This document shows positions 35,333 through 45,097 of a DNA stretch of 64,000 nt, piece after piece. This DNA is from Natrinema salifodinae (GTDB taxonomy: Archaea > Halobacteriota > Halobacteria > Halobacteriales > Natrialbaceae). Under the pieces are notes generated by a model. That model saw only the letters and a list, made by a program, of their open reading frames with translations. It had not been told where the DNA came from and made no database searches. Within the stretch, counting starts at the first letter, position 1. The number at the start of each line of letters is the position of its first letter. Position numbers and translations under genes: made by a program. The stretch covers positions 203,491 to 267,490 of the forward strand of contig NZ_FOIS01000003.1 of NCBI RefSeq assembly GCF_900110455.1, in the 5' to 3' direction.

Positions 35333-36514
35333 ATGGCGCACTCCATCGACCGACGACGATTCGTACAGGTGGTCAGCGGCGGTCTCGCGATCGGTGCCGC
35401 GGGCTGTCTCGGTGGCGATGACGACGACGAAAGCGGCGACGAGAACGACGGTGATGGGGCCGGCGAGGGAAGCGCCGGCCTGGCCTACGCGTTCGGACCG
35501 AACGCGATCTCGCTTATCGATCCCGCCGCGGGAGAGGTCGTCGACGAGATCGCGGACGGCGTCGACGGCTACGAGTACGGCGACGCGGTGGTGACGAACG
35601 ACGGAAGCCAGCTTTTCGTCATCGAAGAGACGCTCAGCCAGGTGCTCGTCATCGACCTCGAGACGCGCGAGATCGCCGCCGAGGTCGGAATGGGGCCCGA
35701 CGGCACCCACATGTACCACCCGACCGACGACGAGATGTGGGCTCATTCCGACGCGGAAGGGACCTTCTACGTCATCGATACCGAGTCCCACGAGGTCGTC
35801 GAGACCGTGGAGGCGGGCCTCGACGGAGAAGGACACGGGAAACTCCTCTCCCACGAGGACTTCGGCGACGTGGGGTACGCGACCAACGTCAACGATCCCG
35901 CGCTCCACGTCATCGACCTCGAGTCGTACGAGCGAACCGACTCGATCGAACTCGGCGAGGACGGCGGCACTCACTACAAGGCGTACAGTCCGTCGAACGG
36001 CTTCGCGTACGTCGAGTACGGCGACGTCACCGCCGTCGTCGACACCGAGACCGACGAGGTCGTCGACGAACTCGACGTCGTCGGCGGCATGTACCTCACG
36101 CCGGACGAGGAGCGAATGGCGATCATCGATCACGGCGAGCTCCACCTGTTCGACGTGACCGGCGACGAGACGGCGGAAGTCGGTTCCGTCGCGATCGAGG
36201 GCGGTCCCGACGACCTCGAGTACTACGAGGCCGACGACGGGCTCTACGGCTTCACGGCGAACACGATGGACTCCCAGACGGCCGTCGTCGACATGGACGC
36301 CCTCGAGGAAGTCGACCGGATCGAGGCCGGCGACATCGAGCGCCCGGAGGGCGCCCAGCACCTCCACCGGTCGGCCGTCTCCGGAGACGGCTACTTCTTC
36401 ACGCCCGCGGACGCCGAGGGCTCCGTCGCGGTGATCGACATGGCCGACCGGGAACTGATCGACCAGGTCGCGATCGAAGACGGCGTCGGCGCCGTCGCCT
36501 ACATCCCCGAGTGA
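35333..36514 (+). CDS. Tat-exported lipoprotein with YVTN-type beta-propeller
   Basis: 393 residues. The Tat signal has RRRF at 7-10 and a lipobox ending in C25, followed by an acidic linker. The rest is about seven blades of YVTN/WD-like repeats (NAISLIDPAAGEVVDEIADG, FYVIDTESHEVVETVEAG, ALHVIDLESYERTDSIELG and others). Several His recur at similar blade positions (GTHMYH, GEGHGK, GTHYK, QHLHR), reminiscent of propeller metallochaperones of the AztD type. It is two bases before the CopC-CopD gene, so a metal-delivery role outside the membrane is inferred. Confidence 0.82.
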   Translation: MAHSIDRRRFVQVVSGGLAIGAAGCLGGDDDDESGDENDGDGAGEGSAGLAYAFGPNAISLIDPAAGEVVDEIADGVDGYEYGDAVVTNDGSQLFVIEETLSQVLVIDLETREIAAEVGMGPDGTHMYHPTDDEMWAHSDAEGTFYVIDTESHEVVETVEAGLDGEGHGKLLSHEDFGDVGYATNVNDPALHVIDLESYERTDSIELGEDGGTHYKAYSPSNGFAYVEYGDVTAVVDTETDEVVDELDVVGGMYLTPDEERMAIIDHGELHLFDVTGDETAEVGSVAIEGGPDDLEYYEADDGLYGFTANTMDSQTAVVDMDALEEVDRIEAGDIERPEGAQHLHRSAVSGDGYFFTPADAEGSVAVIDMADRELIDQVAIEDGVGAVAYIPE

Positions 36515-36516
36515 CC

Positions 36517-38610
36517 ATGCCACCGGGTGAATCGCTCGAGCGGACGCCTGGCGACCGATCGCACCGTTCCCGCCCCCGTCGAGCGTGGCTCCTCGTCGGT
36601 CTCGTTGTCGCTGTCGTCGTCCTCCCGGGTATCGCTGCGCCGGTCGCGGCCCACGCGTACCTGAGCGATTCCGACCCGTCGAACGGGGACCAGGTCGCGT
36701 CCGTTCCCGACGAGGTGACGCTGACGTTCGGCGGGGACGGCGTTCAGACCGCCGACGTCGCGGTGACCGGGCCCGACGGCGAGGACGTCAGCGGCGACGC
36801 CGCGGTCGACGCCGACGACTCGCGGATCGTTCGCGTCCCGCTCGCGGACGCGGCCGACGGCGAGGACGCCGACGGAATGTACACCGTTCGGTGGTCCATC
36901 CTCGCCGATGACGGCCACGAGACCAGCGGCTCGTTCGTCTTCAGCGTCGGCGACGAACCGCTCGACCGGGACGCCGTCCTCGCGGCCTACGAGACCGACG
37001 GCGAGGAGACGGACGAGTCGGTTCCGCCCGTCGAAATCGCCGCGAAGGGGCTGCTATTGGTTGCGCTCGTCGGACTCGTCGGCGGTCCGGTAACGGCCGC
37101 GGTCGCCGTCTACCCGGTCGCCGCCCGATTCGACTCGTCGGGTCGGACCGTCGATCGCCGCCTCATCCGAGCGTTCGCCGCCGCGGGCGGACTGCTGCTC
37201 GTCTCGGTGCTCGCGCTCGGACTCAGCCGGGCCGCGTCGGTCGGCCCACCGTCGGTCGAGACGATCGTCGAATTCGCCGGAACGGCGCTCGGGCGCGCCT
37301 GGCTGCTCCAACTCGCGCTCGCAACAATCCTCCTGGTCGTCCTCGCCCTCGCCGCGGCGGGGTCGCTCTCCCGCCGCGTCTGGCTTCCCGGAACGGCCGT
37401 CGGCGCGACCTACGTCGGTGCGACCGTCAGCTGGACGAGCCACTCCGCGACGGCGATCGATCGGCTGCAAGGGACGGCCGTCGACTTCGCCCACATCGGC
37501 GGCGCGGGGCTGTGGGTCGGCGGCCTGGTCGTCCTCGCGCTCGTCGTCCCGCCGGTGCTCCGGGAGACGGCCCCCGCCGATCGGGCGGCGCTCGCCGCCG
37601 GAACGATCCGCCGCTACTCCCTGCTCGCACTCGGCGGCGTGACGCTGGCGGCGGCGACCGGATTCCTCCTGGCGGCGTGGCACGTGCCGACCGTCGAGTC
37701 GCTCAGTGCGAATCGCTACGGCGTCGTCCTCTCCGCGAAATTCCTGCTGGTCCTGCTGGCGCTCGGCCTCGGTGGACTCACTCGATTCGGTCTTCTCCGC
37801 CGGCTCGAGCCCGGCGCGGACGGCGATCGGGGCAGGTTCGCCGAGCGATTGTTCGGCGGTCGCTCCGAGGCCGATTCCGAGATGCGGGTGCGAGAGGACG
37901 GCGGCCAGGCGGACGCGGCCGCCGGGACGATCACCGCGTTCACTCGCGCCGTCCGCTTCGAAGTCGCCGTGCTCGTCCTCGTCGTGCTCCTCTCGGGGGT
38001 GCTCACCTCCGTCCCGACGGCCGCCGTCGGCGGCGAGGACGACGGCCTCGAGAGCGCGACGATCGAACGCGAGGGCGACGTCGGTGTCGAGTTGACGGCG
38101 ATTCCCGCCGAGCACGATGGCGACGGCGGCGACTCCGACGAGCAACTCCTCGTGCAGGCGGGTGAGCCGATCGTCTTCGAGGCCGCCTTCCGAGCGGGCG
38201 GCGAACCGCTGGAATCGGAGCGGACCGTCCGCCTGCTCGCCGACGGCCCCGACGGCGATCGGTTCGAGGTCGAACTCGAGGAGACCGACGACGGAACCTA
38301 CGCGACCGTTCAAACGCTGCCGGCGGACGGCGCCTGGCGGCTGCGAATCACCGGCGAACCGGACAGCCGGTACGTCGACGAGTGGGTCGACGTGCACGCG
38401 CTATCGGACGCCGACGCACAGGGTCACGACCACGAGCGCGGTGACGACGAAGCGAACGAACGCGACGACCAGGGAGAGAGCGGTGACGGTGACGACGCGG
38501 GCGACTCGCTGTTTACCGCCGGACTGCGGGTCGTCGCGCTCGCGATCGGACTCGTCGGCACCGTAGCTGTCGCGGTCGAGGCGGTCCGCTTCCGCGGACG
38601 CGCCGACTGA
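36517..38610 (+). CDS. CopC-CopD copper-resistance/uptake membrane protein with extra C-terminal domain
   Basis: 697 residues. A signal-like hydrophobic segment (23-45) precedes a CopC domain: mature-type AHAYLSDSDPSNG with H46, and DDGHETSGSFVFSVG. Eight or so membrane segments of CopD follow (about 170-510), with HSATAID and FAHIGGAGLWVGGL. A further extracellular beta-rich domain (about 530-640), a His/Asp-rich linker and one final membrane segment come last. CopCD proteins take up or handle copper. It is in an operon with the beta-propeller lipoprotein. Confidence 0.88.
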   Translation: MPPGESLERTPGDRSHRSRPRRAWLLVGLVVAVVVLPGIAAPVAAHAYLSDSDPSNGDQVASVPDEVTLTFGGDGVQTADVAVTGPDGEDVSGDAAVDADDSRIVRVPLADAADGEDADGMYTVRWSILADDGHETSGSFVFSVGDEPLDRDAVLAAYETDGEETDESVPPVEIAAKGLLLVALVGLVGGPVTAAVAVYPVAARFDSSGRTVDRRLIRAFAAAGGLLLVSVLALGLSRAASVGPPSVETIVEFAGTALGRAWLLQLALATILLVVLALAAAGSLSRRVWLPGTAVGATYVGATVSWTSHSATAIDRLQGTAVDFAHIGGAGLWVGGLVVLALVVPPVLRETAPADRAALAAGTIRRYSLLALGGVTLAAATGFLLAAWHVPTVESLSANRYGVVLSAKFLLVLLALGLGGLTRFGLLRRLEPGADGDRGRFAERLFGGRSEADSEMRVREDGGQADAAAGTITAFTRAVRFEVAVLVLVVLLSGVLTSVPTAAVGGEDDGLESATIEREGDVGVELTAIPAEHDGDGGDSDEQLLVQAGEPIVFEAAFRAGGEPLESERTVRLLADGPDGDRFEVELEETDDGTYATVQTLPADGAWRLRITGEPDSRYVDEWVDVHALSDADAQGHDHERGDDEANERDDQGESGDGDDAGDSLFTAGLRVVALAIGLVGTVAVAVEAVRFRGRAD

Positions 38611-38641
38611 CGACAGTTACGGTCGGGTCGCGAATTGAATT

Positions 38642-38674
38642 CGACGGCACGGCGCCGTCGCCGAGCGCGATTTT
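38642..38674 (+). terminator. Possible terminator after the copCD operon
   Basis: A perfect 7-bp hairpin CGACGGC-5-GCCGTCG at 38642-38660, followed within 14 bases by TTTT at 38671-38674, 32 bases after the CopCD stop. The T-run is short and not adjacent to the stem, so termination is only probable. Confidence 0.4.
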
Positions 38675-38725
38675 CGATCCCGAAACCGCGAACACTTAGT
38701 AGAGTGGCTTGCAACACACACGATC

Positions 38726-39658
38726 ATGGGATTCGACGAGATGGACGTCGACACGATCTGGATGGACGGTGAGTACGTGGATTGGGACGACGCGCAGATC
38801 CACGTGCTCACGCACGGCCTCCACTACGGGAGCGGGGTCTTCGAGGGCGCACGCTGTTACGAGACCGAGAAGGGCCCCGCCATCTTCCGCTGGGAGGAAC
38901 ACCTCGAACGGCTCTTCCAGTCCGCGAAGCCGTACGACATGGACATCGACCACACGAAGGCAGAGCTCACCGAGGCAACGAAGGAACTCATCCGTCGCCA
39001 GGACCTCACCTCGTGTTACATCCGGCCGGTCGCCTTCTACGGCTACAACTCCCTGGGCGTCAGCCCCAAGGACTGCCCCACCCGTACCGCCATCGCCGTC
39101 TGGCCGTGGGGCGCGTACCTCGGCGAGGACGCCCTCGAAAACGGGATCGACGTGATGGTCTCCTCGTGGCGGAAACACGCCTCGAGCCAGATTCCGACCA
39201 ACGCCAAGACCAACGGTCTCTACGTCAACAGCATGCTCGCCGGCGAGGAGGCCCGCCGCAACGGCTACGCCGAGGCCATCGTCCTCAACAAGGAGGGCAA
39301 CGTCGCCGAAGGCCCCGGCGAGAACGTCTTCCTGGTGCGCGACGGCGAGATCTACACGCCCGGCCTCTCGGAGTCGATCCTCGACGGGATCACCCGCGAC
39401 ACCGTGATCGAACTGGCGGAGGACCTGGGCTATACGGTCCACGACAACGTCTCGATCTCGCGGGGCGAACTCAACACGGCCGACGAACTGTTCTTCACCG
39501 GCTCCGCGGCCGAGGTCACGCCCATCCGGAAGGTCGACAACGTCGTCATCGGCGACGGCTCCCGCGGCCCCGTCACAGAGGAGCTCCAGCAGCGGTTCTT
39601 CGAGGTCGTCGAGCGCCGGACCGACGAGTACGACGAGTGGTTCGAATACCTCGAGTGA
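38726..39658 (+). CDS. ilvE: Branched-chain amino acid aminotransferase
   Basis: 310 residues, fold-type IV PLP enzyme: final transamination of valine, leucine and isoleucine. The PLP lysine is K161 in IPTNAKTNGLYVNSMLAG, with GLHYGSGVFEGAR near the N-terminus and the late motif LFFTGSAAEVTPIRKVD. Length is standard. A CTTAGTAG box 27 bases before the ATG indicates its own leaderless promoter, separate from the ilv-leu operon 33 kb away. Confidence 0.95.
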   Translation: MGFDEMDVDTIWMDGEYVDWDDAQIHVLTHGLHYGSGVFEGARCYETEKGPAIFRWEEHLERLFQSAKPYDMDIDHTKAELTEATKELIRRQDLTSCYIRPVAFYGYNSLGVSPKDCPTRTAIAVWPWGAYLGEDALENGIDVMVSSWRKHASSQIPTNAKTNGLYVNSMLAGEEARRNGYAEAIVLNKEGNVAEGPGENVFLVRDGEIYTPGLSESILDGITRDTVIELAEDLGYTVHDNVSISRGELNTADELFFTGSAAEVTPIRKVDNVVIGDGSRGPVTEELQQRFFEVVERRTDEYDEWFEYLE

Positions 39659-39951
39659 CGTAATCGGCGCTCGGTCGACCGTCGAACGGAGTCCCGATCT
39701 CTTCTCTCCGGTTTCCGTTCTCGGCTCGAAGAGCGCCGCGAGGAGGCGAGCGGCGCTCGATCGAGGGAGGGAAGGCCACCGATTCCGGCCGCGAGCGAAG
39801 GCGGCGGCCGAGCGAGCGGGCGACGATCAACGTCGAGAGCGCGAAGCGCTCGAAACGAAGGGTGAAGCGTTTTTGATCGGCACTTTGCCGAGGGACATCG
39901 CGCTGTGCGGCGCAGCCGCCAGGCGGTAGATCGCAGGTGAAATGTCGGCGG

Positions 39952-40650
39952 TCAGTCGTCGTCCGCGCCGCTCGGTCCGCTCGTCTTCGCCTCGTCGACG
40001 ACGTCGATCGAGACGCCGGCGTCCATGCCGCGGCGATTTGCGTCGCCGAATCCGGCGCTCAGGATGCGGGTCAGCGCGTCCTCGACGTCCTCGTCGAGTT
40101 CGGTGATCCGATCCGATTTGACCTCGATGACGTACCCGGTGGTGATGTTCGGCGACGTCGGCAGGAAGAGCACTTCGCGACCGTCGTCGGTCACTTTCCC
40201 CGTCTTGAACGCCGTCATCCGGAGCCCCTCCCAGGTCTCGATCTTGACCGGTTTCTGGAGCGACTCCTGCTCGCCGAAGGCCGTCTCGGCGGCCATCTTC
40301 GACGCGTTGTAGACGACCCGGATCACCGGGACGCGGTTCGCGACGTTGTCGACCAGGCGTTCGACCAGGCCGCCGACGGTCGTCCGCATCAGGTAGCCAA
40401 CCGAGAACGTGAGAATGATGAAGACGGTCAGCGCGACGACCACCCGGAGGAACTGGGCGAGTTGCTCGCGCGTCTGGACGGCCTGGTCGCTCGTCCCGGT
40501 AATGAACGGTTCGAGCGCCTCCTCCTGAAGAATGAGACCGGGAGTCAGGCCGGCGACGAGCCCGTAGAGCCAATAGATAGCGTAGAGCGTGACGAGGATG
40601 GGTCCCAGGACGACGAGCCCGCTCGCAAAATCCCGCTTCCACGAAGCCAT
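39952..40650 (-). CDS. DUF502 family membrane protein
   Basis: 232 residues. Two membrane segments (about 11-33 and 68-90), then a cytoplasmic or outer domain with the DUF502 hallmarks NRVPVIRVVYNASKMAAETAFG and VLFLPTSPNITTGYVIEV. Family function is unknown. The gene ends convergently with ilvE across a 293-base spacer that shows no gene, and starts divergently from the MFS gene. Confidence 0.88.
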   Translation of the reverse strand: MASWKRDFASGLVVLGPILVTLYAIYWLYGLVAGLTPGLILQEEALEPFITGTSDQAVQTREQLAQFLRVVVALTVFIILTFSVGYLMRTTVGGLVERLVDNVANRVPVIRVVYNASKMAAETAFGEQESLQKPVKIETWEGLRMTAFKTGKVTDDGREVLFLPTSPNITTGYVIEVKSDRITELDEDVEDALTRILSAGFGDANRRGMDAGVSIDVVDEAKTSGPSGADDD

Positions 40651-40781
40651 TGTCCTGAACTCACACTACGAGTTAATGAGCCCTTCCCTTTGTCGTATCA
40701 GTCCGCAGGCCACAGCGAGGCCCAGAAGGTTCGACGACCGATGAACCAAATTTCAAACCGGAGTGGTTCGTACCGTCGCCC

Positions 40782-42158
40782 ATGAGCCTCGAGCGGGAGC
40801 AGGCCGAAGAGGAGGTCGATCCGTGGGACGCGTTTCGGCAGTTCTTCGCGCTCGAGCGCGACGTCCTCGTCCTCTCGGCGGCGATGTTCGCCTTCAGCCT
40901 CGGGTTTCAGATGACGAACCGGTACATGGCCGAGTACATGTCGGCCCTGGGGGCGTCGGCGTTCGTCGTCGGCCTGTTCGGGACGGTCGGAAACGTCATC
41001 AGCGCCGTTTACCCATATCCAGGCGGGGCGATCTCGGACCGGATCGGCTCGCGGTACGCCCTGACCGCCTTCGGTCTCTGCTCGACGCTCGGCTTCGGGA
41101 TCTGGTTGCTCGCGCCCGCGGTCGCGGACGCGACGGCCGGTTCGTCATCGCCGGCGATTCTCGCGATCTTCGTCGGCCTGGTGCTCGCCCAGGCCTGGAA
41201 GTCCTTCGGACTCGGGGCGACCTTCGCGATCGTCAAGCAGTCGGTGCCGTCCTCGAAGCTAGCCGCCGGCTTCGCGAGCACCGAAACGTTCCGCCGGACG
41301 GCCTTCCTCGTCGGCCCCCTGTTCGCCGCCGCGCTGTTCTATCCGTTCGGGTCGACCGACGGCGAGATCGTCACCGCCTTCCAGCTGATTTTGCTCGTCG
41401 CCGTCGCGTTCGGCGCTGTCGGGACGGTCGTCCAACATATCCTCTACCGGCCCGACGCGGACGACATCGGCAAGGAGTTCGAAGGCGTCTCGCAACTGTT
41501 CACCGATCTCCGAGAGATGCCCGCCGAGCTCCGGCCCCTGCTCGTCGGGGACACGCTCGTTCGCTTCGCCAACGGGATGGTCTACGTCTTCTTCGTCCTC
41601 GTCGTCACGCGCTTCCTCGAGGTCGGGCTCTCGCTGTCCCTGCCGGCGGTCGGCGCGGTCGAGCTCTCACCGCAGTCGTACTTCGGGATCCTGCTGGGAA
41701 TCGAGATGCTGGTCGCCCTCCTGACGATGATCCCGGTCGCCAAGGCCGCCGAGCACATCGGGCTCAAGCCCGTGGTCGCGCTCGGATTCGCGGTCTACGC
41801 GATCTTCCCGATCCTGCTGATCAACGCGCCCGACGACGCCGCCGTTCTCGCCCTCCTCTTTGCCTTCTCCGGACTCCGATTCGCGGGCCTGCCCGCCCAC
41901 AAGGCCCTGATCGTCGGCCCGGCCGAACGGGGCGCCGGCGGCCGGGTGACCGGCGCCTACTACCTCCTGCGGAACCTGATCGTCATCCCGAGCGCGGCGC
42001 TGGGCGGCCTGCTCTGGGGCGGCTTCGCGAATCCGCTGACCGGCGACCAGGCGTTCGCCGGCGATCCGACGGTCGCCTTTACGATCGCGACGGCGATCGG
42101 GCTCGTCGGCACCGCCTACTTCCTCGTCTTCGGCGAGGGGTTCGACGCCTACCAGTAG
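40782..42158 (+). CDS. Major facilitator superfamily transporter
   Basis: 458 residues with about 12 membrane segments. MFS loop motifs are visible at YPGGAISDRIGSRYALT (the A motif between segments 2 and 3) and AKAAEHIGLKPVVALG in the second half. The substrate is unknown; the sequence has drug-efflux or sugar-like features only at family level. The acidic N-terminus (EQAEEEVDPWDAF) is cytoplasmic. It is divergent from DUF502 and convergent with the SpoIIM-like gene, so the context gives no substrate hint. Confidence 0.88.
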   Translation: MSLEREQAEEEVDPWDAFRQFFALERDVLVLSAAMFAFSLGFQMTNRYMAEYMSALGASAFVVGLFGTVGNVISAVYPYPGGAISDRIGSRYALTAFGLCSTLGFGIWLLAPAVADATAGSSSPAILAIFVGLVLAQAWKSFGLGATFAIVKQSVPSSKLAAGFASTETFRRTAFLVGPLFAAALFYPFGSTDGEIVTAFQLILLVAVAFGAVGTVVQHILYRPDADDIGKEFEGVSQLFTDLREMPAELRPLLVGDTLVRFANGMVYVFFVLVVTRFLEVGLSLSLPAVGAVELSPQSYFGILLGIEMLVALLTMIPVAKAAEHIGLKPVVALGFAVYAIFPILLINAPDDAAVLALLFAFSGLRFAGLPAHKALIVGPAERGAGGRVTGAYYLLRNLIVIPSAALGGLLWGGFANPLTGDQAFAGDPTVAFTIATAIGLVGTAYFLVFGEGFDAYQ

Positions 42159-42185
42159 CGACGTCGATCTCTCCGATTCGGCCGA

Positions 42186-43712
42186 TCAGACGAAGGGGCG
42201 GTAGTAATACGGGCTGACGAACCCCTCGATGACCGCGGCGACCGCCAGCAGGAGTCCGATTCCGATCAGGACCCAGAACGCCCGTTCGAGGGCGTCCGCC
42301 AGGTCCGGGCGACCGGCGCGACCGCGCCACGTCCGCCAGGCAACCCGGCCCACGGAGATCCCGAGCGCGGTCGCGATCAGGATCGCCGGAATCTCGAGGA
42401 GTCCGTGGGGGACGACGAAGGCAGCGAGCTCCGTCGGTGCGACCTCGAGGCGGGCGATGACGCCCATGGAGACGCCGTTGAAAAGCAGCGAGACGATCGC
42501 GGGGAGCGCGAGCGCGACGCCGCCGTAGGCCGTCGTGAACGCGACCAGCCAGTTGTTGCCGAACAGTTCGATCGCGGCCGCCGGCGGGAAGTGACCCTCG
42601 AGGCGGGCCGCGATCGACGTCTCGAACGTCCCGGCGACGGGCTCGGCGGCCAGCCAGCCGGCACCGAATCCGAGGACGGCCAGGCCGACGACGAGCGCGT
42701 GCGTTCCCGGTCGCGCTCGGACGAACGCGGTCAGTTCGGTCCAGCCGCGGCGGAGCCCCGTTCGGAGCTGCTCGCGAACCGAGCGAGTCGGCGGCTCCGG
42801 CGGGGACAGGCGGTTTCGATGACCGCAGTACAGCGCCGTCTTCAGCAGATCCAGAATCGGAAACAGGACGAGCGACGTGAGCAGCGAACCGAGGGCGACT
42901 ACGTCGACGAGCGAGAGCAAGCCGCTGATCGTCGAGAGGGCGATGATCGATCCGACTGCGAGGACGCAGTAGAAGGCCGCGCCGACCGGCTGCGCGCGCA
43001 CGAACCCGGCGGCGCGTCGCAGCGAGCCGAAGACGCCCGCGTCGTCGACGACGACCGCGACCGGGGCGAACGCGAACAGCGCGCGGACGACGGCGAGGAC
43101 GGCGATCGTGACGGGGATCGCCAGTAGGACGACGGGGGCGGCGAGCACCGCGGACTGGGTCGCAAGCGAGGCCGCGCCGGCGAACAGCGCCGTTCCGACG
43201 CCGACGGTGCCGAGGACGACCGCCCAACAGAGGAATTCGAGGACGAACAGGCCGAGGAACCGCGGCCAGTAGCGGCGGGCTCCTGCGAGCCCAGCGACGA
43301 GTCCGCGGTTGTTTCGCAGCCGGCCGTAGCAGGCCGCGAGCTGGCCCGCGGCGACGACGGCGGAGCCGAGGACGAAGAGGACGAGACTCGCGACGACCGT
43401 CACGCCCGCGAGGGCGACCAGCGACGGCGTGAGCAACTGCTCGACGACCGGCTCGAGGCCGCTGGCCCACGCCTCGAACGCCTCGGGGTCGGCGTTCGGA
43501 TCCGGCGGCGAGTCGAGATCGGCCAGGTGCGTCCGGATCGCCGCGAGCCGGCCGGTCGTCGCGAGCGAGAGGTACGCGACGGCGACCGCGAGAAACGGGA
43601 CGACGCGGACGACCGCTGTGAGCGCGACGCCGAGCAGGTACATCGGCAGGATATCGGACGGGCGACGACGCAGGACGGCGACGACGGCGGCGACGAAATC
43701 TGACAGCGCCAT
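42186..43712 (-). CDS. Membrane protein with C-terminal SpoIIM (stage II sporulation protein M-like) domain
   Basis: 508 residues in two membrane modules. The N-terminal half (about 1-290) has six hydrophobic segments of a glycerophosphoryl-diester-phosphodiesterase-membrane/DUF-type region. The C-terminal part (about 315-500) is SpoIIM-like: FGNNWLVAFTTAYGGVALALPAIVSLLFNG...VVPHGLLEIPAILIATALG. The HG-x-x-E-I-P motif in the third SpoIIM helix is typical. Function in archaea is unknown; lipid or envelope remodelling is only a guess. Confidence 0.82.
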   Translation of the reverse strand: MALSDFVAAVVAVLRRRPSDILPMYLLGVALTAVVRVVPFLAVAVAYLSLATTGRLAAIRTHLADLDSPPDPNADPEAFEAWASGLEPVVEQLLTPSLVALAGVTVVASLVLFVLGSAVVAAGQLAACYGRLRNNRGLVAGLAGARRYWPRFLGLFVLEFLCWAVVLGTVGVGTALFAGAASLATQSAVLAAPVVLLAIPVTIAVLAVVRALFAFAPVAVVVDDAGVFGSLRRAAGFVRAQPVGAAFYCVLAVGSIIALSTISGLLSLVDVVALGSLLTSLVLFPILDLLKTALYCGHRNRLSPPEPPTRSVREQLRTGLRRGWTELTAFVRARPGTHALVVGLAVLGFGAGWLAAEPVAGTFETSIAARLEGHFPPAAAIELFGNNWLVAFTTAYGGVALALPAIVSLLFNGVSMGVIARLEVAPTELAAFVVPHGLLEIPAILIATALGISVGRVAWRTWRGRAGRPDLADALERAFWVLIGIGLLLAVAAVIEGFVSPYYYRPFV

Positions 43713-43887
43713 GACCGTCCTTTGCCCGCGTCTCAGTTAAATGAACCCTCTCGACGCGCGGAACGTGCAGCGGTCGGTCGTTGCGCCGCCACGGGCGCAA
43801 GCGGTCTCGGGTAGCCGACGCGCTCCCGGTGCGACCGTGGCGAATGATGCGTCGGCGTTTACGTCGGTCGCGGTCGTAGGCGTGCGT

Positions 43888-45072
43888 ATGGTCACCACGA
43901 TCTCGCCCGAGCGGCTCGCGGAACTGCAGGACGAGGCCGGGGCCCAGAGTGAGAACGGGGACGAAAGTGGAGATGCGGACTACGTCCTCCTCGACACCAG
44001 GCCCGAAGACAGCTACGCGGCCTGGCACATCGCGGACGCGGTCCACTTCCCGTTCGGTCCCGAGGAGGACCTGGACGGCCGCCTCGACGACCTCCGGGAC
44101 ACCGTCGGGGACGCCGAGCGCGTGATCACCGTCTGCGCGAAGGGCATCTCGTCGGGGAACCTGGCGAGCCGCCTCGAGTCGGCGACCGACGAGTACGACG
44201 TCGCGACCGTCGAGGGCGGCATGAAGGGGTGGAGCGGCGTCTATGATCACGCCAAAATCGACGTCGGCGCCGGCGACGACCTGACGATCGTTCAGGTCCA
44301 GCGGCGCGCGAAGGGCTGTCTGGGCTACGTCGTCGGCTGCGCGGCTACCGGCGAGGCCGTCGTCGTCGATCCGACTGCCGACGTCGACGAGTACAAAATC
44401 GCGGCCGAGGAGGTGGACCTCGAGATCACGGGCGTGATCGATACGCACGTCCACGCCGACCACGTCTCGGGCGGTCGCGACCTCGCGGACGACCTCGACG
44501 TGCCCTACTACCTCGGTGCGCGGGCCGCCGAACGCGGCGTCGACCTGGAATACACGCCCCTCGAGCGAAACGAGGTGCTCGAAGTCGGCGACCGCGAGCT
44601 CAAGGCCGTGTTCGCGCCTGGCCACACCAGCGAGATGATCACCCTGCTAGTCGACGACCGGGCGCTATTGACCGCCGACACGCTCCACGTCGACTCCACG
44701 GGCCGGACTGAACTCGAGTTCAGCGAGGATGCGGGGGAGAAAGGCGCCGAACTGCTCTACGAGACGCTCCACCGGACGATCCTGGCCGAACCCGAGGACG
44801 TCGTCGTGCTTCCGGGCCACGTGACCGTCACCGCCGACGGGGCGTTCGCACACGGCGCGCCAGGCGAGCCGATCGAGACGACGATCCGCGACGCGCGGAC
44901 GGGGATCGACCTGCTCGGCCTCGAAGAAGACGAGTTCGTCGAGCGGATGGCGGACGCCGGAGAGAAGCCGTCGAACTACGAGGAGATCATCGATCTGAAC
45001 CGCGGCGCGACGTCCGAGCCGCCCGAGGAGCGAACGGAACTCGAACTCGGGCCGAACAACTGTTCGGCCTGA
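43888..45072 (+). CDS. Rhodanese-metallo-beta-lactamase fusion (persulfide dioxygenase/sulfurtransferase-like)
   Basis: 394 residues. Residues 3-115 are a rhodanese domain with active-site C83 in VCAKGISSGN. Residues about 128-365 are an MBL domain with HVHADHVSGG, the GHTSEM ligand and the terminal LPGH, as in ETHE1-type persulfide dioxygenases. The rhodanese comes first, the reverse of the common MBL-rhodanese order. It probably acts on persulfides or thiosulfate. The ATG at 43888 has CGTTTACG 29 bases upstream; the in-frame ORF start at 43741 is rejected. Confidence 0.88.
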   Translation: MVTTISPERLAELQDEAGAQSENGDESGDADYVLLDTRPEDSYAAWHIADAVHFPFGPEEDLDGRLDDLRDTVGDAERVITVCAKGISSGNLASRLESATDEYDVATVEGGMKGWSGVYDHAKIDVGAGDDLTIVQVQRRAKGCLGYVVGCAATGEAVVVDPTADVDEYKIAAEEVDLEITGVIDTHVHADHVSGGRDLADDLDVPYYLGARAAERGVDLEYTPLERNEVLEVGDRELKAVFAPGHTSEMITLLVDDRALLTADTLHVDSTGRTELEFSEDAGEKGAELLYETLHRTILAEPEDVVVLPGHVTVTADGAFAHGAPGEPIETTIRDARTGIDLLGLEEDEFVERMADAGEKPSNYEEIIDLNRGATSEPPEERTELELGPNNCSA

Positions 45073-45097
45073 GCCGCGGCGAGAGGGCGCGTCGCCG

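Noticed and set aside
39659-39951. Spacer between ilvE and DUF502 as a gene or repeat element
   Set aside because: Contains GAGCGAAG-type low-complexity strings and short open frames only; no promoter, hairpin-plus-T or conserved motif.
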